From contig PBAA01000021.1 in the NCBI GenBank assembly GCA_002715785.1, positions 114,259-126,363 of the forward strand: DNA of 12,105 nucleotides, read 5' to 3'. Source of the stretch: Gammaproteobacteria bacterium. GTDB taxonomy: Bacteria; Pseudomonadota; Gammaproteobacteria; Pseudomonadales; Azotimanducaceae. Position numbers and translations under genes: made by a program. The notes under the pieces were generated by a model. The model searched no databases. It was given only the letters and a program-made list of their open reading frames with translations, and was not told where the DNA came from. Shown one piece after another: positions 1 through 6,755 of the stretch. How positions within the stretch are numbered: position 1 is the stretch's first letter; each line of letters begins with the position of its first letter.

Positions 1-621
1 CCCGTGCAGAAGTCTGCAGGGCCTTTCAATCGGGTCACCAACGTTGCGCTATCCAAGCTCGGGGAATTATATGTTTCCGATGGTTATGGCAACGCCCGTG
101 TCCACAAGTTCGACAGCAAAGGCGTGCACTTAACGTCGTGGGGGCAACCTGGTAGCGGTCCCGGAGAATTCGTATTGCCGCATGCCATCGCGGTAGATCG
201 ATACGATCGCGTATACGTTGCGGATAGAGAAAACTCGCGGGTTCAGGTTTTCACGACGGATGGGGATTACGTTACCGAATGGAATGACGTGATACGACCC
301 GATGACTTGTTTATCGATGCGGATGAAAATCTGTACGTGGCCGAACTTGGTGAACGCGCTGGCTTGGCGCCGCACGTTGATATCCCTCCGCACGCCCCGC
401 ACGCGCGAGTCAGTGTCCTTACCCTTGAAGGAGACGTACGGGCGCGATTCGGCGGGGATGATCCCGTGGCCCCAGGCAACTTCTTCGCGCCACATGGTAT
501 TTGGGCGGACTCCAAAGGCGATCTTTATGTTAGTGAGGTTACTGTCAGTGGCGGTGGCCGCTGGGGACTGGTCCCCATGGATTGTCATTCACTGCAAAAA
601 TTTGTGCGTATCCGCGGATAA
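1..621 (+). CDS. NHL-repeat beta-propeller, peptidyl-alpha-hydroxyglycine amidating-lyase-like (5' end outside window)
   Basis: The reading frame is open to base 1 and stops with TAA at 619-621, so this is the C-terminal part of a longer gene. The visible ~206 residues contain successive NHL/six-bladed propeller repeats. Each has the pattern of a small hydrophobic strand, then 'D-x-x-G-x-LYVSD' or 'VYVADREN-x-R-V', then 'VQVF' and 'G-x-x-x-x-W'. Histidines in 'LPHAIAVD' and 'APHGIWAD' sit where the metal-binding His residues of the peptidyl-alpha-hydroxyglycine alpha-amidating lyase (PAL) fold lie. The family is usually about 300 or more residues, so roughly the first third to half is missing. 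A GTG at position 4 could be read as a start but falls inside the propeller and has no ribosome-binding site. The last blade ending in 'LQKFVRI' is a normal terminus for these proteins. In bacteria PAL-like proteins are mostly of unknown substrate; lyase activity here is inference. It converges on the amidohydrolase at 670. Confidence 0.85.
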   Translation, partial: PVQKSAGPFNRVTNVALSKLGELYVSDGYGNARVHKFDSKGVHLTSWGQPGSGPGEFVLPHAIAVDRYDRVYVADRENSRVQVFTTDGDYVTEWNDVIRPDDLFIDADENLYVAELGERAGLAPHVDIPPHAPHARVSVLTLEGDVRARFGGDDPVAPGNFFAPHGIWADSKGDLYVSEVTVSGGGRWGLVPMDCHSLQKFVRIRG

Positions 622-650
622 GAGAAGACCGCGACTGGCGTGGCCTTCTT
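622..650. terminator. Weak hairpin between convergent genes
   Basis: AGAAGACC (623-630) can pair with GGCCTTCT (642-649), with one A-C mismatch and an 11-nt loop. It lies directly after the stop of the propeller gene and before the stop of the convergent amidohydrolase. The downstream side is only loosely T-rich, so this is a possible terminator and not a textbook one. Confidence 0.3.
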
Positions 651-669
651 CCGTTTGGTGTTACGGAAC

Positions 670-2328
670 CTAGTGGGCGCCGTTTCGCAGTACCTTGCCG
701 GCACAGATTCCGGTGTGCTCGTCATCCCGAAGAATCACTTCGCCGTTGCAGACGGTGGCTTGATACCCCGTAGCTCGTTGTTGGAACCGTGACGCTCCAC
801 CCGGAAAATCGTTGACGATGTACGGCTGACGCTCTGCCACACGATCAATGTCGATGACATTAACGTCGGCCCGTTTGCCGACTTCGAGGGTTCCTCGGTC
901 CCGGAGGCCCAGTACGCGTGCGGGTTCGGCAGCAATTCGTCGGACAGCTTCTTGAATCGTGTAAACGCCTGCATCACGGTGCCAATGCGAAAGCACGAAC
1001 GTTGACCAGCCCGAATCGATCATCTGGCTTACGTGAGCGCCGGCATCGCCAAGACCAGGCATGGCCCAGTCGGTCGTGATCATTTTTTCAAGATGCTCAA
1101 GATTGACGTTAAAGCCGCGTTGGTGGAACAGCGCTTTCCCATCCGTTTCAAGCGTTAAGCGCAGCCAGGTTTCGCTCGGGTGTTCGCCTGACTCCTCGGC
1201 GATGTCGTAGAGACTCTCGTAACGAGATTGCGTGTAGTTCGGGCGTGCTTCTTGTCCCATCGGGTAGTAGCGTTTGGTCGCGTTAAGAATCATTTCTTCT
1301 TGTTCGTGATCCTTAATCTCTTGCACCAGTTTTGAACGAAACTCCGCATCTTGAATGGCTTCCAAGCGATCGCTGAAATCCATGCGGCGAAGCTCATTCC
1401 AGGATGTGGTGTGCCAGAAATTTCCCGTCGATAAACCACCGACGCCGCCGCCACTGCGTGGAACGGTAACGCCAGTAATATCCACGCCATTACGACGCAT
1501 TTCGGATACGCGTTCGTCCAGGCGGATGCCGTGTTCGGAGATGGCGCTAAACAGGATCCGGCTGTCTCGACCTTCTTCGGCGAGCAGGTCCATTTCGTTA
1601 TCGATGTCACCAAAGTGCGGGACGGTTTGCATCAAGCCGCCATGTTTGCCCACGGCTTTCGAGATCGCGAGTAATTCTTCTCTGCTCGCGAAGGTTCCTG
1701 GAATGGGACGACGGTCCGGCAGGGTATGGCCGGGGTGGCGGTTGACAGAGAAACCGATCGCGCCTTCCCGGACAGACTCTCCGGCGAGCGCAGCTATCTG
1801 TTCGATTTCTTTTGGGGTTGCCTGCTCTTCGATAGCGCGTTCGCCCATTACGTAGAAGCGGGTCGCACTGTGACCAACCAAGCCGGTGACGTTGATCATT
1901 GGACCGAGTCGTTCAATGGAATCGAGATAACCTCCGTAGGATTCCCAGTCCCAAGGCAATCCCGTCAGGATGGCGTGTTTAGGGATGTCCTCAACCGTTT
2001 CCATCATGCCGGCTAGAAATTCACGATCGTCGGGTTTACAGGGGGCAAATGTTACGCCGCAGTTTCCCAAGAGTGCTGTTGTGACACCGTGCCATGTGAC
2101 GGAGGTCATGTGTGGGTCCCAACCGATTTGGGCATCGAGATGGGTGTGGAGGTCAACGAATCCGGGCGTGATGGTGTTTCCGTTGGCGTGAATTTCTTCG
2201 ACCCCGGTCTCCTCAACGGTGCCGATAGCACTGATTGTGTTGCCGTCGATGGCGACGTCGCCCTCGAAGGGCTCGTTACCGGTACCGTCGACGATGACGC
2301 CGCCGCGAATGACTAGATCGTGGGACAT
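670..2328 (-). CDS. Amidohydrolase family 3 protein, D-aminoacylase / N-acyl-D-amino-acid deacylase-like
   Basis: A 552-residue metal-dependent hydrolase of the amidohydrolase superfamily. The N-terminus has the beta-sandwich lead-in ('DLVIRGGVIVDGTG') and the motif 'PGFVDLHTHLDAQ' with H61-x-H63. 'GVTTALLGNCGVT' carries C90, equivalent to the metal-ligand Cys of D-aminoacylases. 'GLGDAGAH' (D428) supplies the catalytic Asp, and the C-terminal 'GTLEVGKRADVNVID' is the usual closing sandwich. The family normally removes the acyl group from N-acyl-D-amino acids; the substrate here is unknown. It lacks the 'YATH-x-R-N-E-G' and 'H-I-S-H-H-K' motifs seen in the second homologue at 9935-11425; 'LMQTVPHFGD' and 'ILFSAISEHG' stand in their places. 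This suggests a subfamily with different metal ligation. The ATG at 2328 is chosen because GGAGG lies 4 nt upstream; longer in-frame starts up to 2406 would translate through that site. It appears monocistronic and divergent from the TolQ-like cassette. Confidence 0.9.
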   Translation of the reverse strand: MSHDLVIRGGVIVDGTGNEPFEGDVAIDGNTISAIGTVEETGVEEIHANGNTITPGFVDLHTHLDAQIGWDPHMTSVTWHGVTTALLGNCGVTFAPCKPDDREFLAGMMETVEDIPKHAILTGLPWDWESYGGYLDSIERLGPMINVTGLVGHSATRFYVMGERAIEEQATPKEIEQIAALAGESVREGAIGFSVNRHPGHTLPDRRPIPGTFASREELLAISKAVGKHGGLMQTVPHFGDIDNEMDLLAEEGRDSRILFSAISEHGIRLDERVSEMRRNGVDITGVTVPRSGGGVGGLSTGNFWHTTSWNELRRMDFSDRLEAIQDAEFRSKLVQEIKDHEQEEMILNATKRYYPMGQEARPNYTQSRYESLYDIAEESGEHPSETWLRLTLETDGKALFHQRGFNVNLEHLEKMITTDWAMPGLGDAGAHVSQMIDSGWSTFVLSHWHRDAGVYTIQEAVRRIAAEPARVLGLRDRGTLEVGKRADVNVIDIDRVAERQPYIVNDFPGGASRFQQRATGYQATVCNGEVILRDDEHTGICAGKVLRNGAH

Positions 2329-2390
2329 GTCCCCTCCCATGCGGTTCAAACAATGAACAATTGCTCGAGTATGCCAGATTTTCTGCGGGG

Positions 2391-2420
2391 GCGACCAAGC
2401 GACCAAATTGCAGGTGGTCG
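2391..2420. promoter_or_regulatory. Operator-like cluster of CGACCA half-sites in divergent intergenic region
   Basis: The 124-bp region between the two divergent start codons (2329-2452) contains a tandem 8-bp repeat GCGACCAA (2391-2398 and 2399-2406). An inverted copy of its core, TGGTCG (2415-2420), follows. CGACCA at 2400-2405 and TGGTCG at 2415-2420 form a 6-bp dyad with a 9-nt spacer. This arrangement is typical of a dimeric repressor or activator site, but no known consensus is matched. No convincing -35/-10 pair could be fixed for either gene. Confidence 0.3.
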
Positions 2421-2452
2421 ATAAGAACTCGACTGATTAGACTGCATCGGTT

Positions 2453-3154
2453 GTGCCCAATCGTATCGATACATCTCTCATTTACCGAGCGTTGATTCTG
2501 ACGGGTTTAGTGGCGTTCGGGTTTTATCTCGCGGCCGATCGCGGCTTGGTGTCGCTCGCGCTGAATTCCGACCGTAGCTATATTTCTTGGGTCATTCTCG
2601 GTGTCTATGTGTTAGCCAGTTGCCACTGGTTGTGGGCGTCGTTGCATTTGACGCGAGAACGCCGACGTTTTTCGGAACTCGAAGAAGCCCGTATACAGGG
2701 TGATCAAACCGCCTCGGTCGAAGACGGTCTGCTCGGTGAGTTCTTTGCCCGCCTGGAATCAAAGTCCGACGACAATGCCGATGCGTTGCTGAGCGCGTTC
2801 GGAGATGAACTTGCGAACCGGCATGCCATCGGTCACTTCGTCGGTGATGTATTGTTGAAACTAGGCCTACTTGGCACCGTCGTCGGGTTTATCTTGATGC
2901 TGCTTCCGGTCGGCGAAATTGAAGATTTTGACCCGTCGGTTATGCAGCGGCTCCTGAGCTCGATGAGTGGAGGCATGGCAGTCGCCTTGTACACCACCAT
3001 CGCCGGCCTCGTAACTAGCACGCTGCTGAAGCTCCAATATCACGTCGTGGAAACGTCGTCGGCCGATTTGGTGACTCGTCTGCAAGTTTTCGTCGATACA
3101 CAACCCCAGGACCATCGAGATGGGGCAAAAGGCATTAACGCGGATGCGTCATAG
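2453..3154 (+). CDS. MotA/TolQ/ExbB-like proton-channel family protein
   Basis: A 233-residue inner-membrane protein. Hydrophobic segments fall at about residues 8-26, 44-66, 131-152 and 172-192. A charged, probably cytoplasmic, stretch of about 65 residues lies between the second and third. The C-terminal half matches the MotA/TolQ/ExbB signature: 'KLGLLGTVVGFILML' with T142, and 'MAVALYTTIAGLVTS' with T181/T182. These are the polar residues that line the proton path in TolQ and ExbB. The GTG at 2453 is the only reasonable start, because an in-frame TAG at 2438-2440 lies just upstream; no clear Shine-Dalgarno site is present. The next gene starts within its 3' end, so they are translationally linked. 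It has one more N-terminal TM segment than the usual three-TM TolQ/ExbB layout. It probably forms a pentameric stator with the next gene product, by family analogy. Confidence 0.82.
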   Translation: MPNRIDTSLIYRALILTGLVAFGFYLAADRGLVSLALNSDRSYISWVILGVYVLASCHWLWASLHLTRERRRFSELEEARIQGDQTASVEDGLLGEFFARLESKSDDNADALLSAFGDELANRHAIGHFVGDVLLKLGLLGTVVGFILMLLPVGEIEDFDPSVMQRLLSSMSGGMAVALYTTIAGLVTSTLLKLQYHVVETSSADLVTRLQVFVDTQPQDHRDGAKGINADAS

Positions 3155-3761
3155 GATTTATAGCCAGAGCGAATCCCAAGATGCTTTTACAGATCTCCTT
3201 TTTAACGCGCTGTTAGGTTTTGCGTTTATGTTTGTGGTCGCTTTCTCGCTAATTAGCGATCCGAGCGATACGGGGAAAGTGGACCGCAAGGCTGAAATCC
3301 TCATCACTGTCCGTTGGCAGGATCGACATCCCGACGACGTCGATACCCTGGTCGAAGACCCGCGAGGAAATATGGTCTGGTACCACAATCGCGACACGGG
3401 ATTGATGCATTTGGACCGCGATGACCGAGGTTTATTTCAAGACCGTGTGGTTCTCGACGGGGTCGAGGTGTCCAATCCACTCAATCAGGAGACTGTATCA
3501 GTTAGGGCCCTAAAGGCAGGCGAGTACGTCGTCAACGTGTTGCATTATCAGGCGAACTACAGCGAGCCACTGCCGGTGTCGGTGAAGGTGGAGAAGCTCA
3601 ATCCGGTGGTCAAACTCATCCACTACGAGAAACTCGAACTCAATGGTGTAGGCGATGAGCAAACTGCCGTGCGTTTCACCGTTGATGGTTCCGGTGAGGT
3701 GACAGGCACCAATAGACTGAGTAAGCGCCTGCTGAGCAAGGCGGTCGCGGAAAAACGTTGA
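3120..3761 (+). CDS. TolR/MotB-like single-TM protein with atypical periplasmic beta domain
   Basis: A 213-residue protein with a short cytoplasmic N-terminus, one TM helix at about residues 27-45, and a periplasmic remainder. 'DAFTDLLFNALLGFAFMF' resembles the start of TolR, ExbD and MotB helices. D25 sits where those proteins carry the proton-accepting Asp. No OmpA-like peptidoglycan-binding domain or TolR/ExbD fold is recognisable after the helix. Instead, residues ~58-160 look like a beta-sandwich with 'VRWQDRHPDDVDTLVEDPRG', 'H-L-D-R-D-D-R-G' and 'ALKAGEYVVNVLHY'. That pattern recalls the DUF2135/YfaP-type and pre-peptidase-like 'D-x-D-x-x-V-x-DP-x-G' domains (inference from pattern only). 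The ATG at 3120 overlaps the channel gene by 35 bp. The ATG at 3144 would overlap by 11 bp, keep the TM helix intact, and is an acceptable alternative. It overlaps the following gene by 4 bp, consistent with a co-translated complex. Confidence 0.75.
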   Translation: MGQKALTRMRHRIYSQSESQDAFTDLLFNALLGFAFMFVVAFSLISDPSDTGKVDRKAEILITVRWQDRHPDDVDTLVEDPRGNMVWYHNRDTGLMHLDRDDRGLFQDRVVLDGVEVSNPLNQETVSVRALKAGEYVVNVLHYQANYSEPLPVSVKVEKLNPVVKLIHYEKLELNGVGDEQTAVRFTVDGSGEVTGTNRLSKRLLSKAVAEKR

Positions 3762-4309
3762 TCACTACTGCGATTGTGCTTGCACTTGCTTATGCCGTTA
3801 CCGCGGCACTCTTGTTGAACCTGAATTTGGCAACGCGGTTGGCGAGATGGATCAAATTCACGGCGGTGGTGGGCGTTTCGACGCTATACATTGTGACCTG
3901 GCATGGACTAAGCGATCTTCTCGGTTGGGCTACTCGAGAACCGATGCCAGTCGATTTTCGACTCCACTGGGTTGTTATTGAGGAGCCTGATAAGGCTGCC
4001 GGTGCTGAGGGTAAAATCTATTTTTGGATTCGCGAACTAGACGAGGCGGGCTTGGCGGAAGGCGCGCCAAGGGCGTATCAGGTTCCTTGGGATGAGGAGA
4101 CGGCTGAAGCAGCGGAAGAGGCTCTCGAGGAACTAGAGGGTGGTCAGCTCCTAAATGGTCGGATGAGCCGGCAAATCATCAACCCCGATCTAATTTCCCC
4201 TGATCCAACTGCACAATATCGTCAGGACGAGTCGGGTTCTAGCGGGCAACAATCTCGATTTGAGTTTATTCGCTTGCCGCCACCGACATTGCCGCCAAAG
4301 CCGATTTAA
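3758..4309 (+). CDS. Unrecognised two-TM membrane protein, third member of the TolQ/TolR-like cassette
   Basis: A 183-residue protein that I do not recognise. Hydrophobic helices lie at about residues 4-22 and 34-51, joined by a short basic loop ('TRLARWIK'), which predicts a cytoplasmic loop and a periplasmic N-terminus and C-terminal domain. The soluble part (about 60-183) begins with a possible beta region ('VDFRLHWVVIEEP', 'GKIYFWIREL'). A strongly acidic helical stretch rich in Glu and Ala follows at about 112-130, and the tail is Pro-rich ('LPPPTLPPKPI'). The TTG start at 3758 overlaps the preceding stop by 4 bp (TTGA), the usual sign of translational coupling. No better start lies nearby. 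Its place in the cassette makes an accessory subunit of the putative proton-driven complex likely; the function is unknown. The stop codon lies inside the left arm of the inverted repeat at 4295-4334. Confidence 0.7.
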   Translation: MITTAIVLALAYAVTAALLLNLNLATRLARWIKFTAVVGVSTLYIVTWHGLSDLLGWATREPMPVDFRLHWVVIEEPDKAAGAEGKIYFWIRELDEAGLAEGAPRAYQVPWDEETAEAAEEALEELEGGQLLNGRMSRQIINPDLISPDPTAQYRQDESGSSGQQSRFEFIRLPPPTLPPKPI

Positions 4310-4334
4310 GGTTGAATCGATAAATCGGCTTTGG
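4295..4334. terminator. Perfect 14-bp inverted repeat between convergent genes, probable bidirectional terminator
   Basis: CCAAAGCCGATTTA (4295-4308) is exactly complementary to TAAATCGGCTTTGG (4321-4334), around a 12-nt loop. The left arm overlaps the last codons and the TAA of the + strand gene. The right arm ends 15 bp before the stop of the minus-strand PQQ gene. Neither strand has a run of T after the stem, so it is not a canonical intrinsic terminator. Position and symmetry favour bidirectional termination or 3'-end protection of both transcripts. Confidence 0.6.
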
Positions 4335-4348
4335 TGATAGTTGAAGGG

Positions 4349-6568
4349 CTACTGAAGCCAAGTCAATCGTGCTGCCTCCTGATTGCCGAGTGCAACTTCT
4401 CGATCTTCTATCGCTCTGGCCCGAACATAATCGTGAATCCGGGCTGTATCTTCTGTAGTCAATACGTCGGCAAAACTAGCCATCCCCGCCGACGCCATTA
4501 TCCCTTCGAGTACGATTTTGTCGAAAGCGTCGTGGCTCGCTTCGCTGATGCGTCGTAAATCCGTTATTGAACCGCCTGAGCGAACCACGAGGCCATGACA
4601 GAAGCCACAGTAGTTGCCGTAGAGCCGCTCACCACGGGCAATATCCTCGACACTGGCTGTCAGTGCCGGTTGTTCCGGAATTGACCGATCCACGGCGGTT
4701 GGGGCTTCGAGCGTTGCGCTTCCGCCGATTTTGAAGGTCAGTAATTTACCGTAGTTCCCATACGTCAGAGATGCAGGTTGTGCGACCGGTGGTAACGGCT
4801 CACCGGAGAATAAGTCGCCGCCGCCATTCCCTGTCAGGATCGAAACATACTGGACTTCGTCGATCATGAAACTAACGGGTGGCGCAAGAATCGAGGTATA
4901 GGTGTTGAACTGCCAAAGCGCCTCCCCATTGTCCTTGTTATAGGCGGTTAGGTAGCCGAGCGCGTCGCCCTGAAACACCAATCCACCCGCCGTCCCCAGG
5001 ACTCCGCCATTCCAGTAGTGAGGTATCTCTACAACCCACTTGTCTGTTCCGGTAAGTGGGTCAAACGCTTTAAGGTAGCCCTTGGGAGTCGGTTGGTCCT
5101 CAAGGTTGTTGATCAGTAATTGGGCGATACCAGCGATCTCGATACCAAGATTCCAACCACCCTCGTTGCGCTTGTAGACGCCCGACGCTTTCCATTCTTC
5201 CGACATGCCGTAAATGAGCGGATTGTCTTGAGCCGGGAGGTAGACGAGACCGGCCGCGGTATCGACGGACATCGCTTGCCAATTGTGTGCCCCAAGGGGT
5301 CCGGGAAGGATCCATTGTTCTTTCTCAAGGTAGTCGAGATCCGGGTTCTCGACGGGCCGGCCTGTCTCTAAATCGACATGGGTGGCCCAGGTGACGGTTG
5401 CAAAGGGGTGCGCCCGTAGCAATTTGCCGTCAGCGCGATCGATGACGTAAAAGAATCCGTTCTTGGGGGCTTGTAGCAGGACTTTTCGATCCACTCCGTC
5501 GACCGTCATGTCGGCGAGCGCAATATCCTGAACCGCGGTGTAATCCCAGTTATCGCCAGGCGTGGTCTGGTAGTACCAGTTCATGCGACCGGTGTCAGCG
5601 TCTAACGCGACGATGGAGGCAAGAAATAGATTGTCGCCACCACCCGGCGAGCGGATCACACGAGTCCATGGCGATCCATTGCCGACACCGAGGTAGACCT
5701 GATCAAAATCGGGGTCGTAAACAATCGAATTCCATACCGTTCCGCCCCCGCCAATTTTCCACCATTCCCCGCCTTTCCAAGTATCGGCAGCGGTTTCCAT
5801 TTCAGGATGCTCGAACGGTAGCGACGGGTCCCCAGGTACGGTGTAAAAGCGCCACACCTGCTCGCCGGTTTCCGCGTCATATGCCGTTACATAACCGCGT
5901 ACACCAAATTCAGCACCGCCGTTGCCGATAAAAATCTTACCCTTGGCGGCTCGGGGTGCACCGGTGATCGTATAGAAACGATCTCGATCGATGATGGTAT
6001 CGACTTCCCAGACCTTAATCCCAGTCGCGGCGTCGAGTGCGATCAGGCGACCGTCTAGGCTTGCGACGTAAACGCGACCCTGGTAGACGGCAACGCCTCG
6101 GTTGACAACGTCGCAACACGCGCGCCTCCCCCATTCCCCCGGAACTTTGGGGTCGTAGGCCCAGAGTTGGTCTCCGGTCACCGCGTCGATGGCAAAGACT
6201 CGACTCCACGAACTGCTAACAAACATGACCCCGTCGACGATGATGGGAGTCGCCTCCTGGACTCGATTCGTACCCATGTCGCGTGCCCAAGCGAGTCCTA
6301 GTTCGCTTACGGTTTCTCTATTTATTTGCTTTAGGGGTGAGAACCTCTGTTCCTCGTATGTGCGCCCATAGGCGAGCCAGTTGCCAGGCTCAGACTCCGC
6401 GTTGTTAATCCTTGCGTCATCGATTAGCCCGATGGTGGCTGTTGGAGCTGCGAGATCCTCAGAGGTAGCCGAGGGATCGACGGGGTCTGAAGTGGGTTCG
6501 TTCTGGACGAAAAGAATCAGGGCGACAATAGCCACCACGATGGCGACAACCGTAATTAACGCTCGCAT
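4349..6568 (-). CDS. PQQ-dependent quinohemoprotein alcohol dehydrogenase with C-terminal cytochrome c domain
   Basis: A 739-residue periplasmic enzyme that oxidises alcohols to aldehydes, passing electrons from PQQ to its own heme c and on to the respiratory chain. An N-terminal hydrophobic helix (about 3-21) is followed by a low-complexity linker. Residues ~60-615 form the eight-bladed PQQ propeller. 'RRACCDVV' (C151-C152) is the vicinal disulfide next to PQQ, and 'TPGDNWDYTAVQ' carries the catalytic Asp D342. Position 344, where lanthanide enzymes (XoxF type) carry a second Asp, is Thr, which favours a calcium cofactor. The heme c site is C654-G-F-C657-H658, with M696 the probable sixth ligand. 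The 'QTTPGDNWDYT' and 'APKNGFF' segments closely resemble soluble quinohemoprotein ethanol dehydrogenases such as that of Comamonas. No cleavage site is obvious after the leader, so it may be membrane-anchored. The start is ATG, with a weak purine-rich site upstream. No PQQ biosynthesis genes are in the window. Confidence 0.93.
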   Translation of the reverse strand: MRALITVVAIVVAIVALILFVQNEPTSDPVDPSATSEDLAAPTATIGLIDDARINNAESEPGNWLAYGRTYEEQRFSPLKQINRETVSELGLAWARDMGTNRVQEATPIIVDGVMFVSSSWSRVFAIDAVTGDQLWAYDPKVPGEWGRRACCDVVNRGVAVYQGRVYVASLDGRLIALDAATGIKVWEVDTIIDRDRFYTITGAPRAAKGKIFIGNGGAEFGVRGYVTAYDAETGEQVWRFYTVPGDPSLPFEHPEMETAADTWKGGEWWKIGGGGTVWNSIVYDPDFDQVYLGVGNGSPWTRVIRSPGGGDNLFLASIVALDADTGRMNWYYQTTPGDNWDYTAVQDIALADMTVDGVDRKVLLQAPKNGFFYVIDRADGKLLRAHPFATVTWATHVDLETGRPVENPDLDYLEKEQWILPGPLGAHNWQAMSVDTAAGLVYLPAQDNPLIYGMSEEWKASGVYKRNEGGWNLGIEIAGIAQLLINNLEDQPTPKGYLKAFDPLTGTDKWVVEIPHYWNGGVLGTAGGLVFQGDALGYLTAYNKDNGEALWQFNTYTSILAPPVSFMIDEVQYVSILTGNGGGDLFSGEPLPPVAQPASLTYGNYGKLLTFKIGGSATLEAPTAVDRSIPEQPALTASVEDIARGERLYGNYCGFCHGLVVRSGGSITDLRRISEASHDAFDKIVLEGIMASAGMASFADVLTTEDTARIHDYVRARAIEDREVALGNQEAARLTWLQ

Positions 6569-6691
6569 AGGATCTCTCTAAAGTAGATTCAAACCAGCCA
6601 ATAGTATTCAACGCAACAAGCGTCGTCTCGCGCTTTTATCGGAAATATCTTGCCGATCTGGTCGACTGTCAACATGGGCGTCAATTCAATT

Positions 6692-6710
6692 TATATTGAT
6701 AATCATTCTC
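6692..6710. promoter_or_regulatory. Fur-box-like site
   Basis: This 19-bp stretch agrees with the classical Fur consensus (GATAATGATAATCATTATC) at 16 of 19 positions, including an intact GATAATCATT core. It lies 45 bp before the start codon of the TonB-dependent receptor, just upstream of an AT-rich TATAAA (6726-6731) that could be a -10 element. It is 123 bp upstream of the divergent PQQ dehydrogenase start. Repression of the receptor by Fur under iron-replete conditions is the natural reading; an effect on the PQQ gene is open. Confidence 0.68.
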
Positions 6711-6755
6711 ATTTGCATTACGTTTTATAAATATTGAACTCGATGGTTCGTTCCG

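Noticed and set aside
4..621. GTG at position 4 as the true start of the NHL propeller gene
   Set aside because: The frame is open upstream to base 1, there is no visible ribosome-binding site, and the sequence begins in the middle of a propeller blade.
1355..1855. Long open frame on the + strand inside the first amidohydrolase gene
   Set aside because: It is antisense to a protein with clear family motifs, is low-complexity Ser/Arg/Pro-rich, and has no ribosome-binding site. It is a codon-usage shadow.
3120..3761. Canonical ExbD/TolR or flagellar MotB
   Set aside because: The TM helix fits, but the periplasmic part has neither the ExbD/TolR fold pattern nor an OmpA-like peptidoglycan-binding motif.
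2453..4309. Zorya-type anti-phage system (ZorA/ZorB)
   Set aside because: The channel protein lacks the long cytoplasmic coiled-coil tail of ZorA, the partner lacks the OmpA-like domain of ZorB, and no ZorC/ZorD/ZorE helicase or nuclease gene follows.
4349..6568. Lanthanide-dependent XoxF-type methanol dehydrogenase
   Set aside because: The second Asp of the D-Y-D motif is replaced by Thr (D-Y-T), and a heme c domain is fused at the C-terminus, which XoxF lacks.
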